Below are positions 30,804-45,123 of a stretch of DNA of 53,243 nucleotides, in pieces (position 1 is the first letter of the stretch; every line of letters begins with the position of its first letter). The notes under the pieces were generated by a model, which searched no databases, was not told the origin of the DNA, and saw nothing but the letters and a program-made list of their open reading frames with translations. The DNA comes from DATGLW01 sp035293965 (GTDB lineage Bacteria > Actinomycetota > Acidimicrobiia > Acidimicrobiales > RAAP-2), in NCBI GenBank assembly GCA_035293965.1, contig DATGLW010000096.1, positions 1 to 53,243 on the forward strand, given 5' to 3'. Position numbers and translations under genes: made by a program.

Positions 30804-31310
30804 TCAGAGCATCCGCTGGAGCTCGACCACGTCGAGCCAGCGGCCGTGCTTGCGGCCCACCTCCTTCTCGACACCCACCAGCTCGAAGCCGCAGGCACGG
30901 TGCAGGGCCAGCGATGCCACATTGTCGCTGACGATCCTGGCCATGATCGAGTGGAAGCCGTGCTGGCGCGCGAGGCGGACGAGCTCCTCGAGCACCGCCC
31001 TGCCGACGCCGCGGCCCCGAGCGCCGGCGTCGACGTACACCGAGTCCTCGACGGTCGTCGCGTAGGCCGGGCGGCTCCGGAAAGGCGACAGCGACCCGAA
31101 ACCGAGGACCCGCTCGACGGCCCCGCCGGGCTCCGGCTCCTCGACGGCGACCACCACCGGGTGTGCGCCCCGGTGGCGCTCGAGCCATGCCCGTTGCTCC
31201 CCGAGGCTGCGGGGGACGAGGTCGAAGGTCGCCGTCCCCTCGACCACCTCCACGTTGTAGATGGCGCGGGTCACCTCGGCGTCGGCGGGCGTCGCCAGTC
31301 GGATCCGCAT
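30804..31310 (-). CDS. GNAT-family N-acetyltransferase (phosphinothricin acetyltransferase-like)
   Basis: 168 residues. The acetyl-CoA-binding motif A reads VDAGARGRGVGRAVLEELV, and motif B reads NVASLALHRACGFELVGVEKEVGRKHGRWLDVVELQRML. The latter is characteristic of the PAT/MnaT branch, which N-acetylates amino-group substrates such as phosphinothricin or methionine sulfone. The real substrate is unknown. The ATG lies 8 nt behind TACCAT on the minus strand, with no ribosome binding site. It converges on the mannosyltransferase gene, 9 bp apart. Confidence 0.88.
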   Translation of the reverse strand: MRIRLATPADAEVTRAIYNVEVVEGTATFDLVPRSLGEQRAWLERHRGAHPVVVAVEEPEPGGAVERVLGFGSLSPFRSRPAYATTVEDSVYVDAGARGRGVGRAVLEELVRLARQHGFHSIMARIVSDNVASLALHRACGFELVGVEKEVGRKHGRWLDVVELQRML

Positions 31311-31318
31311 CCCCCGGG

Positions 31319-31324
31319 ATGGTA
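31319..31324 (-). promoter_or_regulatory. -10 element TACCAT for the GNAT gene
   Basis: On the minus strand TACCAT, 8 nt, then ATG 31310. It fits the leaderless pattern. Confidence 0.4.
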
Positions 31325-31384
31325 CCGACAGGGGCTGGCCCCGGTGGGGACTATCATCGTCGCTCGCGGCCTGCGTGCTGCGGC

Positions 31385-31457
31385 GCCCCCTTAGCTCAGT
31401 CGGCAGAGCACAGCCATGGTAAGGCTGGTGTCGTCGGTTCGATTCCGACAGGGGGCT
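31385..31457 (+). tRNA. tRNA-Thr (anticodon GGT)
   Basis: 73 nt. The acceptor GCCCCCT pairs with AGGGGGC, with discriminator T. The anticodon arm CAGCC-ATGGTAA-GGCTG gives GGT, and the T arm is GTCGG-TTCGATT-CCGAC. CCA is not encoded. A TATCAT box lies at 31352-31357. It is followed after 7 bp by tRNA-Met. Confidence 0.95.
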
Positions 31458-31464
31458 CGCCCCT

Positions 31465-31541
31465 GGCGGCGTAGCTCAGTTGGTCAGAGCACACGGCTCA
31501 TAATCGTGTTGTCGCGGGTTCGAGTCCCGCCGCCGCTACCA
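31465..31541 (+). tRNA. Elongator tRNA-Met (anticodon CAT)
   Basis: 77 nt including an encoded CCA. The acceptor GGCGGCG pairs with CGCCGCT, with discriminator A. The anticodon arm is CACGG-CTCATAA-TCGTG. There is no C1-A72 mismatch or GGG/CCC anticodon stem, so it is not the initiator. A lysidine-type tRNA-Ile2 also has CAT, but the body and the Thr-Met-rpmG-Trp-secE context favour elongator Met. Confidence 0.87.
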
Positions 31542-31799
31542 GGCAGGTGCCGCCACCAGGCAGGCGGCCCCCGCTCGGACGTGCCCCGTGCCGGGCCGCC
31601 GGGGCCGCGGCGTCCGGGGCTGCCGGTGAGGTTGTCGCAGGAGGGCACGCCGGCCCCGGCGTTGCGGCGGGATGCCCAAGGGTGGCGGGGCCCGGCGGGA
31701 GCGGGCCGCGATGGGCACGGCGTGGCCGAGCCGGGTCACCGGGGAGGACGCGAGCAGGACGACAGGAGCAGGGACGACAGGGACAGGGAGGACGGCACG

Positions 31800-31964
31800 A
31801 TGGCCAAGACCGAGAAGCGCGTGCAGGTCACGCTGGCCTGCGAGGTGTGCAAGCGGCGGAACTACATCACCACCAAGAGCAAGATCAACGACCGCGAGCG
31901 GATCGAGATGAAGAAGTTCTGCCGCTGGGACCGTCGCCACACCCTGCACAAGGAGACCCGCTGA
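31800..31964 (+). CDS. rpmG: 50S ribosomal protein L33
   Basis: 54 residues: MAKTEKRVQVTLACEVCKRRNYITTK, then HTLHKETR at the end, the full L33 length. The first zinc pair (CEVC) is intact. The second pair is broken: FCRWDRRH has one Cys, where zinc-binding forms have CxxC. It is thus intermediate between the C+ and C- types. The ATG is preceded by GGGAGG. The 258-bp gap before it holds only GC-rich sequence and short direct repeats. It lies between tRNA-Met and tRNA-Trp, the usual actinobacterial order. Confidence 0.95.
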   Translation: MAKTEKRVQVTLACEVCKRRNYITTKSKINDRERIEMKKFCRWDRRHTLHKETR

Positions 31965-32076
31965 GAACCCCGCGCCGGCCGGTGCTAACGTCGAGGTCGC
32001 TCCCCAGGTCAGGTGGAGCTCAGACCACTGGCCGCCGGATGACCGAGGGCGGTGGATGACCGATGGCGGTCCACCG

Positions 32077-32149
32077 AGGGCAGTAGCTCAACTGGAAGAG
32101 CACCGGTCTCCAAAACCGGCGGTTGGGGGTTCGAGTCCCTCCTGCCCTG
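32077..32149 (+). tRNA. tRNA-Trp (anticodon CCA)
   Basis: 73 nt. The acceptor AGGGCAG pairs with CTGCCCT, with discriminator G. The anticodon arm CCGGT-CTCCAAA-ACCGG gives CCA. CCA is not encoded at the 3' end. It lies 55 bp before secE, the standard arrangement. Confidence 0.96.
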
Positions 32150-32204
32150 CTCGGAGCCTGCCTAGGCAGGGCCGTCGTGATCCCATCGCAGTCGGAGCCG
32201 ATTC

Positions 32205-32501
32205 GTGAACCGTGAGGGCAAGCGCGTGTTGCAGCGTGAGGAGCAGGTCCGGTTGAAGGACGTGCCCGTGCTCGAGCGCGAGCCGGCGCCGGCCCCTGCG
32301 CGGCCGGTCCGGCGCCGCACGACGCCGGCCGACTACGCCCGCCAGGTCCGCGAGGAGATGCGCCACGTGGCCTGGCCGAGCCGCGACGAGCTGGTCAACT
32401 ACACCACGGTGGTCCTGGCCACCGTGGTGGTCATGATCGCATTGATCTTCGTCCTGAATTACGGCTTCGGCAAGGCCGTATTGTTCATGTTCCAGAAGTG
32501 A
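32205..32501 (+). CDS. secE: Preprotein translocase subunit SecE
   Basis: 98 residues. A charged N-terminal half carries DYARQVREEMRHVAWPSRDELVNYT, with the conserved VAWPSR motif before the helix. It is followed by one transmembrane helix (about residues 66-90). Single-helix SecE clamps SecY in the translocon. The GTG start has GGAG about 9 nt upstream. It ends in a GTGA overlap with nusG, so the two are translationally coupled. Confidence 0.95.
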   Translation: MNREGKRVLQREEQVRLKDVPVLEREPAPAPARPVRRRTTPADYARQVREEMRHVAWPSRDELVNYTTVVLATVVVMIALIFVLNYGFGKAVLFMFQK

Positions 32502-33298
32502 ACGCCCTCGACGACACCTCCTTCGACCCGATCGGCACCACTGTGACCCTCACCTCCGACCCAGACCTTCCCGACGCCGGCGACCCTGCCGCCGGCGCCA
32601 TGGTTGCTGGCGACCATGGCGACCCTGGCGCGGCGACGGCCGACCTGGCCGGCGTGCCCAGGGAGGCCACCGAGGTGGCGGAGCTCGAGGAAGCAGAGGA
32701 GCTCGGCGAGGAGGAAGGGGAGGACGAGGACGCCTACGCCCCCAGCCCCTACGACCGTCCTGGCCGCTGGTACGTCGTGCACACCTACTCGGGTTACGAG
32801 AACAAGGTGCGCTCCAACCTGGCCAACGTGGTCGCCTCACGGGGGATGGAGGACCGGGTCTACGAGGTCGTGATCCCCGTCGAGGACGCGGTCGAGATCA
32901 AGGGCGGCAAGAAGGTCGTGGTCCAGAAGAAGGTGTTCCCCGGCTACCTTCTCGTCCGCTGCGAGCTCGACGATGATACCTGGGGTGCCATCCGCAACAC
33001 ACCGGGGGTGACCGGGTTCGTGGGCCCCGGCACCAAGCCGACGCCGCTGTCGCGGCGCGAGGTGGAAAGCATCCTGCAGGTCAAGCCCGAGGGGGTCGAG
33101 GCGCCGCGCAAGGCGAGCCGGCCCCGCCTCGAGTACGAGGTCAACGAGACGGTCCGGGTCAAAGAGGGTCCGTTCGCCGACTTCTCGGGCCAGATCGCCG
33201 AGATCAACGAGGACCAGCTCAAGCTCAAGGTACTGGTCAACATCTTCGGCCGGGAGACCCCCGTCGAGCTGGAGTTCAGCCAGGTCGCCAAGCTCTAG
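32498..33298 (+). CDS. nusG: Transcription termination/antitermination protein NusG
   Basis: 266 residues. An acidic, disordered N-terminal extension of about 89 residues (EEAEELGEEEGEDEDAY) comes before the NGN domain. That domain runs from RWYVVHTYSGYENKV (residue 90) through FPGYLLVRCELDDDTW and PGVTGFVG. It is followed by a KOW domain (VKEGPFADFSGQIAEIN). NusG binds the RpoB/RpoC clamp and couples to Rho or S10. N-terminal extensions are common in actinobacteria. The GTG overlaps the secE stop. Confidence 0.95.
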   Translation: MNALDDTSFDPIGTTVTLTSDPDLPDAGDPAAGAMVAGDHGDPGAATADLAGVPREATEVAELEEAEELGEEEGEDEDAYAPSPYDRPGRWYVVHTYSGYENKVRSNLANVVASRGMEDRVYEVVIPVEDAVEIKGGKKVVVQKKVFPGYLLVRCELDDDTWGAIRNTPGVTGFVGPGTKPTPLSRREVESILQVKPEGVEAPRKASRPRLEYEVNETVRVKEGPFADFSGQIAEINEDQLKLKVLVNIFGRETPVELEFSQVAKL

Positions 33299-33336
33299 GC
33301 ACCCTGGAGCTCGCGCCGAGGCACCAAGGAGAGGAC

Positions 33337-33774
33337 ATGCCGCCCAGGACGAGGAAGCGCGTACGCGCCGTCGTGAAGATCCAGCTGCAGGCCGGCGCGG
33401 CCACGCCCGCGCCACCCGTGGGCACGGCGCTCGGGCCCCACGGGGTCCAGACGATGGACTTCTGCAAGCAGTACAACGCCGCCACCGAGTCCCAGCGGGG
33501 GACCGTGGTGCCGGTGGAGATCACCATCTACGAGGACCGGACCTTCAGTTTCGTCCTCAAGACGCCGCCGACCCCCGTCCTCCTTCGCGAGGCGGCCGGG
33601 CTCGCCAAGGGCTCGGCCTCTTCCGGGCGCGAGCGGGTGGGGACGGTCACCGAGGCCCAGCTGGCCGACATCGCCCGGGTCAAGCTGCCGGACCTCAACA
33701 CCGACGACCTCGAGGCGGCGAAGAAGCAGGTCGCGGGCACTGCCCGCTCGATGGGGATCGCCGTCGCCGGCTGA
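33337..33774 (+). CDS. rplK: 50S ribosomal protein L11
   Basis: 145 residues. The N-terminal domain has VVKIQLQAGAATPAPPVGTALGPHGV, with the proline pair bound by thiostrepton-type antibiotics. The RNA-binding C-terminal domain ends KKQVAGTARSMGIAV. It binds the 23S GTPase centre. The ATG is preceded by AAGGAGAGG. It forms the L11 operon with rplA. Confidence 0.96.
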   Translation: MPPRTRKRVRAVVKIQLQAGAATPAPPVGTALGPHGVQTMDFCKQYNAATESQRGTVVPVEITIYEDRTFSFVLKTPPTPVLLREAAGLAKGSASSGRERVGTVTEAQLADIARVKLPDLNTDDLEAAKKQVAGTARSMGIAVAG

Positions 33775-33814
33775 CCCGCGCACCAGGACCGCTCCAGGGA
33801 AGGACCACCCGCCG

Positions 33815-34537
33815 ATGCAACGAGGGAAGAAGTACCGCGAAGCGCTGCCGAGGGCTGACCGCCAGAGGCTGCACGGCGTCGGAGAGGCCGTCGATCTCGT
33901 CAAGTCGCTCGCCTCGGCGAGGTTCGACGAGACGGTCGAGCTGGCGGTGCGTCTCGGTGTCGACCCACGCAAGGCGGACCAGATCGTTCGGGGCACGCTC
34001 ACCTTGCCTGCGGGGACCGGTCGGACGGTGAGGGTGGCCGTCTTCGCCGCCGGCGACAAGGCGGCCGAGGCGCGGGAAGCAGGCGCCGACGTGGTCGGTG
34101 CCGACGACCTGGTGGCCCGGGTTGCCAACGAGGGGTTCCTCGAGTTCGACGTGGCCATCGCCACGCCGGACCTGATGGGCCAGGTTGGCTCGCTGGGCCG
34201 GATCCTCGGGCCTCGAGGGCTCATGCCCAACCCGAAGACCGGTACCGTCACCAACGACGTCGGCCGGACTGTGGGCGAGTTCAAGGCCGGCCGCGTCGAG
34301 TACCGGACCGACAGAGTCGGCAACATCCACCTCCCTGTCGGGAAGGTCTCCTTCGATCGCGACCAGCTGATCGCCAACATCCATGCAGTGATCGAGGAAC
34401 TGCTGCGTGCAAAGCCCCCGGCTGCCAAGGGCCGCTACCTGCGGGCGGTCACGCTCTCGTCGACCATGGGGCCCGGGGTCCGGATCGACCCGGCGCGGGC
34501 GCGAGAGGTCGAGGAGGTGTTGGCAGCCACGGCCTGA
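33815..34537 (+). CDS. rplA: 50S ribosomal protein L1
   Basis: 240 residues. L1 motifs include FDETVELAVRLGVDPRKADQ, GRILGPRGLMPNPKTGTVT and the C-terminal TLSSTMGPGVRID. It builds the L1 stalk and in many bacteria represses its own operon. The ATG is preceded by AGGGAAGG at about 10 nt. The stop is embedded in the perfect palindrome GACGCGGCCGCGTC (34536-34549). Confidence 0.96.
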   Translation: MQRGKKYREALPRADRQRLHGVGEAVDLVKSLASARFDETVELAVRLGVDPRKADQIVRGTLTLPAGTGRTVRVAVFAAGDKAAEAREAGADVVGADDLVARVANEGFLEFDVAIATPDLMGQVGSLGRILGPRGLMPNPKTGTVTNDVGRTVGEFKAGRVEYRTDRVGNIHLPVGKVSFDRDQLIANIHAVIEELLRAKPPAAKGRYLRAVTLSSTMGPGVRIDPARAREVEEVLAATA

Positions 34538-34777
34538 CGCGGCCGCGTCGGCCGCCGAGCCGTACTAACCTGTCACCGCCAGCCCGCCTCGCCGCGGGCA
34601 CCCACACCGAACGCCGAAGACCTCCGGTGCACCGCTGGTGCCCAAGGGGCCCCCGGGCCCGCCTGACGAGGCGACGACCAGAAGCGGCCGGCTGTCGAGC
34701 CGGGCCGCTCGTGCGGTCCGCCGCCGTTCCGGAGGAGCCCGGCCCCGTTGCCGGCGGGCGATCCGGCGGAGGAACCC
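34538..34777 (+). promoter_or_regulatory. rplJ leader region: probable L10 autoregulatory leader
   Basis: This 240-bp gap has a TAACCT box at about 34566, followed by a GC-rich, strongly structured leader. It contains CCGAAGACCTCCGGTG and CCTGACGAGG, which resemble the conserved part of actinobacterial L10 leaders, where L10(L12)4 binds to repress rplJL. The match is by eye, and covariance-model scoring would decide it. Confidence 0.5.
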
Positions 34778-35365
34778 ATGGATGACGCGAGAGCTGCCAA
34801 GGTCGCGGTGGTCGACGATGTCCGCAACCGCCTGACTGCGGCGTCTGCGGCCCTCGTCACCGAGTACCGGGGCCTGTCGGTGGCCGACCTGGCCGAGCTC
34901 CGGCGAAGCCTCGCCGCTGCCGGTGGTGACTACAAGGTGTTCAAGAACACCCTGGTGCGCCTGGCCGTAGCCGGCGGCGAGCACGCCGAGCTGGCGGGCT
35001 TGCTCACGGGTCCAACGGCAATTGCATTCGTCCGGGGCGACGTCAGCGCCGTCGCCAAGGCGCTGCGGGACTTCTCCCGCCTCAACCCGAGGCTGGTCCT
35101 GAAGGGTGGCCTCTTCGAGGGGAGCCTGCTCTCGGCCGCCGACCTCGCCGCGCTGGCCGACCTCCCGTCGCGCGACGTCCTCCTGGCCCGGGTGGCGGGT
35201 GCCATGGCCGCGCCGCTCAGCCAGCTCGCCGGCCTCTTCCAGGCCCTGCCGAGGAACCTGGCCTACGGGCTCTCCGCGCTGCTCGACCGCCGCCGTGAGA
35301 CCGCCGAAGGCGGGTCGTCGCCCGGCGGCGAGGGCGCGACCGAGGAGAGTGCCAGCGGCGGTTGA
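34778..35365 (+). CDS. rplJ: 50S ribosomal protein L10
   Basis: 195 residues. Typical motifs are TEYRGLSVADLAELRRSL, YKVFKNTLVRLA, GPTAIAFV and LSQLAGLFQALPRNLAYGLSALL. The C-terminal tail is Gly/Ser/Glu-rich. L10 holds the L7/L12 dimers on the ribosome and represses its own mRNA. ATG 34778 follows GCGGAGGA at good spacing. A longer in-frame start at 34748 is not needed. Confidence 0.95.
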   Translation: MDDARAAKVAVVDDVRNRLTAASAALVTEYRGLSVADLAELRRSLAAAGGDYKVFKNTLVRLAVAGGEHAELAGLLTGPTAIAFVRGDVSAVAKALRDFSRLNPRLVLKGGLFEGSLLSAADLAALADLPSRDVLLARVAGAMAAPLSQLAGLFQALPRNLAYGLSALLDRRRETAEGGSSPGGEGATEESASGG

Positions 35366-35490
35366 GCCCGGCTGGGCGCGGCACGAGGTACCTGGCCGGG
35401 GGTAGGCCAGGGGCACGGGGGCCGGCCGAACCGCAGCTCTGGCAGGACCCGGCGAGCGGGGCCACGAGTCCACCAGGCCGAGACGACCAC

Positions 35491-35540
35491 CAGACCGACA
35501 CAGACCGACACAGACCGACACAGACCGACACAGACCACCA
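35491..35540. repeat. 10-bp tandem repeat (CAGACCGACA) between rplJ and rplL
   Basis: Four perfect units at 35491-35530 and a fifth diverged one at 35531-35540. One strand is almost free of T. The array lies in the rplJ-rplL gap, 35 bp before the rplL start. Confidence 0.95.
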
Positions 35541-35574
35541 CACCCATTCGGAACCGAAAGGAAGGGAGCCACCC

Positions 35575-35970
35575 ATGGCAGGAAGCCTGACCAAGGAGCA
35601 GATCCTCGACGGCATCGCGGAGCTGTCGGTCATCGAGCTCGCCGAGCTCTTGAAGGACTTCGAGGAACGCTTCGGCGTGACGGCTGCGGCACCGGTTGCC
35701 GTCGCCGCCGCCCCGGCGGCCGGCGGCGGAGCGGAGGTCGTCGCCCCCGAGGAGGAAAAGACGGAGTTCGACGTCATCCTGGCTGCTGCGGGCGACAAGA
35801 AGATCCAGGTCATCAAGGAGGTCCGCTCGCTGACCAGCCTCGGGCTCAAGGAGGCCAAGGACCTGGTCGACAGCGCCCCGAAGCCGGTTCTCGAGCGGGC
35901 CAGCAAGGAAGACGCCGAGAAGGCCAAGGCGGCCCTCGAGGCTGCGGGAGCCACCGTCGAGCTGAAGTAG
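35575..35970 (+). CDS. rplL: 50S ribosomal protein L7/L12
   Basis: 131 residues. The N-terminal dimerisation helix is LDGIAELSVIELAELLKDFEE. An Ala/Gly-rich hinge (about 38-55) follows, then the factor-binding C-terminal domain with EFDVILAAAGDKKIQVIKEVRSLTSLGLKEAKDLVD and AAGATVELK. It recruits EF-G and EF-Tu. The ATG follows GAAAGGAAGGGAG. Upstream in-frame codons read through the 10-bp repeats and are not part of the protein. Confidence 0.97.
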   Translation: MAGSLTKEQILDGIAELSVIELAELLKDFEERFGVTAAAPVAVAAAPAAGGGAEVVAPEEEKTEFDVILAAAGDKKIQVIKEVRSLTSLGLKEAKDLVDSAPKPVLERASKEDAEKAKAALEAAGATVELK

Positions 35971-35984
35971 CCGGCCCAGGCCGG
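35971..35984 (+). terminator. Hairpin immediately after rplL
   Basis: CCGGCC and GGCCGG flank a 2-nt centre directly after the rplL stop. There is no T-tract. It may be an attenuator that raises L7/L12 over RpoBC. Confidence 0.35.
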
Positions 35985-36186
35985 TGCAGCCGCCGCCGGC
36001 ACGGGCCCGGCGCAGCCCGATGTGCCCCGGCACCGGCCCGGCGCACACGGGCCGCCTCTGCCACTCGGCGCGGGCCGTCGTGCCGCGTGGCCGGCCACCG
36101 TGCCGTGTGGCCGGCGTCGTGCCGCGGACGCCCGGTGACGGACCGGCGGCCCCGCGCCCTCCGGGGCCGACGTCGGGCGCGGAGGC

Positions 36187-36215
36187 TTGACGCCCCGGGG
36201 CCCGTCTCCTAGCCT
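36187..36215 (+). promoter_or_regulatory. rpoBC promoter P1 (TTGACG-N17-TAGCCT)
   Basis: The -35 TTGACG (36187-36192) and -10 TAGCCT (36210-36215) are separated by exactly 17 bp. This is the best -35/-10 pair in the window. Confidence 0.7.
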
Positions 36216-36258
36216 GGCAGCGGCCATCCGGGTGCTGCTCGTCCGTCGCGAGCAGGGG

Positions 36259-36287
36259 TTGTGCATCGCGTGCGCGGCCGATAAGCT
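36259..36287 (+). promoter_or_regulatory. rpoBC promoter P2 (TTGTGC-N17-TAAGCT)
   Basis: The -35 TTGTGC (36259-36264) and -10 TAAGCT (36282-36287) again have 17-bp spacing, 72 bp downstream of P1. Confidence 0.6.
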
Positions 36288-36450
36288 ATCGGGTTGCCGT
36301 GCGCTCCCTCGTGCTCCCGCCAGCAGCTCGCTCCGGTTCCCGCGCGCCACGGTGACCCACCGCCCCCGCAGCGGGGTCGTCCCATCGGCCCGACGTAGCC
36401 CCCGCACCCCCGTTTGACCCGCTCGCACCTCACCTGGGAGGAGTAGGCCG

Positions 36451-44096
<7,646 letters not shown>

Positions 44097-44160
44097 GCTC
44101 GGGCGCGGGGCCGTCCCGGGCGGGGGTGGCGCAGGCGGCCGGCTGGCGGGGGCCGGGTGC

Positions 44161-44166
44161 TAGCAT
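44161..44166 (+). promoter_or_regulatory. -10 element TAGCAT before rpsL (str operon)
   Basis: TAGCAT lies 65 bp after rpoC and 91 bp before rpsL. No clear -35 sits 17 bp upstream, so the support is moderate. Confidence 0.4.
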
Positions 44167-44257
44167 GGACGGGCTGCTGCGTCCTGGCGGCGCCCGGGAG
44201 AGCGCCGTCACGTCAGCGCAGCACGCTCCCGAGGTTCCACCAGAGCAGAGGTAGCGC

Positions 44258-44629
44258 GTGCCCACGATCGCCCAGCTGGTCCGCAAGGGACGGCAGGCCA
44301 AGGAGACCAAGACCAAGACCCCGGCCCTCAAGGGCGCGCCCCAGCGGCGCGGGGTGTGCACCCGGGTCTACACCACCACGCCCAAGAAGCCGAACTCCGC
44401 CCTCCGCAAGGTGGCCCGGGTGCGGCTGACGAGCGGGGTGGAGGTCACCGCGTACATCCCCGGCGTCGGGCACAACCTCCAGGAGCACTCCATCGTGCTC
44501 GTGAGAGGCGGTCGGGTGAAGGACCTGCCGGGGGTCCGCTACAAGGTCATCCGTGGCGCGCTCGACACCTCCGGCGTGCGCGAGCGGAGCCAGGCCCGCA
44601 GCCGTTACGGCGCGAAGAGGGAGTCCTGA
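44258..44629 (+). CDS. rpsL: 30S ribosomal protein S12
   Basis: 123 residues. The decoding-centre loops are intact: TTTPKKPNSALRKVARV (the Lys associated with streptomycin resistance is wild type) and GGRVKDLPGVRYKVIRG. The GTG start has CAGAGCAGAGG upstream. The stop overlaps the rpsG ATG by one base (TGATG). First gene of the str operon. Confidence 0.97.
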   Translation: MPTIAQLVRKGRQAKETKTKTPALKGAPQRRGVCTRVYTTTPKKPNSALRKVARVRLTSGVEVTAYIPGVGHNLQEHSIVLVRGGRVKDLPGVRYKVIRGALDTSGVRERSQARSRYGAKRES

Positions 44630-45099
44630 TGCCCCGCAACGGTCCCGCCACCCGGCGTGAGCTCCAGCCGGACCCCGTCTACCGGTCGGTGCTCGTGACC
44701 CAGATCGTCAACAAGGTGCTGAGCCGCGGCAAGCGGACGCTGGCCGAGCGGATCGTCTATCGCGCGCTCGACACCGTCCGCGACCGGTCGGGCTCCGAGC
44801 CGGTGTCGGTGCTGAAGAGGGCGGTCGAGAACACTCGCCCCGAGCTCGAGGTGCGCAGCCGGCGGGTGGGCGGCGCCACGTACCAGGTGCCCGTCGAGGT
44901 CCGACCCCGGCGGGCCACCACCTTGGCCATCCGCTGGCTGACCGGCTATGCCGGCCAGCGCCGCGAGAAGACGATGGCCGAGCGCCTGGCCAACGAGATC
45001 CTCGATGCCGCCAACGGCATCGGGGCGGCGGTCAAGCGCCGCGAGGATCTCCACAAGATGGCCGAGTCCAACAAGGCCTTCGCGCACTACCGCTGGTAG
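44629..45099 (+). CDS. rpsG: 30S ribosomal protein S7
   Basis: 156 residues: MPRNGPATRRELQPDPVYRS, then VLSRGKRTLAERIVY, RRVGGATYQVPVEV and the C-terminal DLHKMAESNKAFAHYRW, a full-length match to S7. It nucleates the 30S head and can repress the str operon. The ATG overlaps the rpsL stop. Confidence 0.97.
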   Translation: MPRNGPATRRELQPDPVYRSVLVTQIVNKVLSRGKRTLAERIVYRALDTVRDRSGSEPVSVLKRAVENTRPELEVRSRRVGGATYQVPVEVRPRRATTLAIRWLTGYAGQRREKTMAERLANEILDAANGIGAAVKRREDLHKMAESNKAFAHYRW

Positions 45100-45123
45100 T
45101 CGCATCCCCTCAGGAGCCGACCC

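Larger units (their letters stand above)
35985..36450 (+). promoter_or_regulatory. rpoB upstream region
   Basis: About 465 bp without a credible gene. It starts with imperfect direct repeats of roughly 20 bp (36077-36130, GTGCCGYGTGGCCGG type). Two well-spaced promoters (36187-36215 and 36259-36287) come next, and it ends with a leader of about 160 nt carrying GGGAGGAG before the rpoB TTG. Confidence 0.6.

Noticed and set aside
31465..31541. CAT-anticodon tRNA as lysidine-type tRNA-Ile2 or initiator tRNA
   Set aside because: There is no C1-A72 mismatch or G-C-rich initiator anticodon stem. The overall body and conserved gene order match elongator Met.
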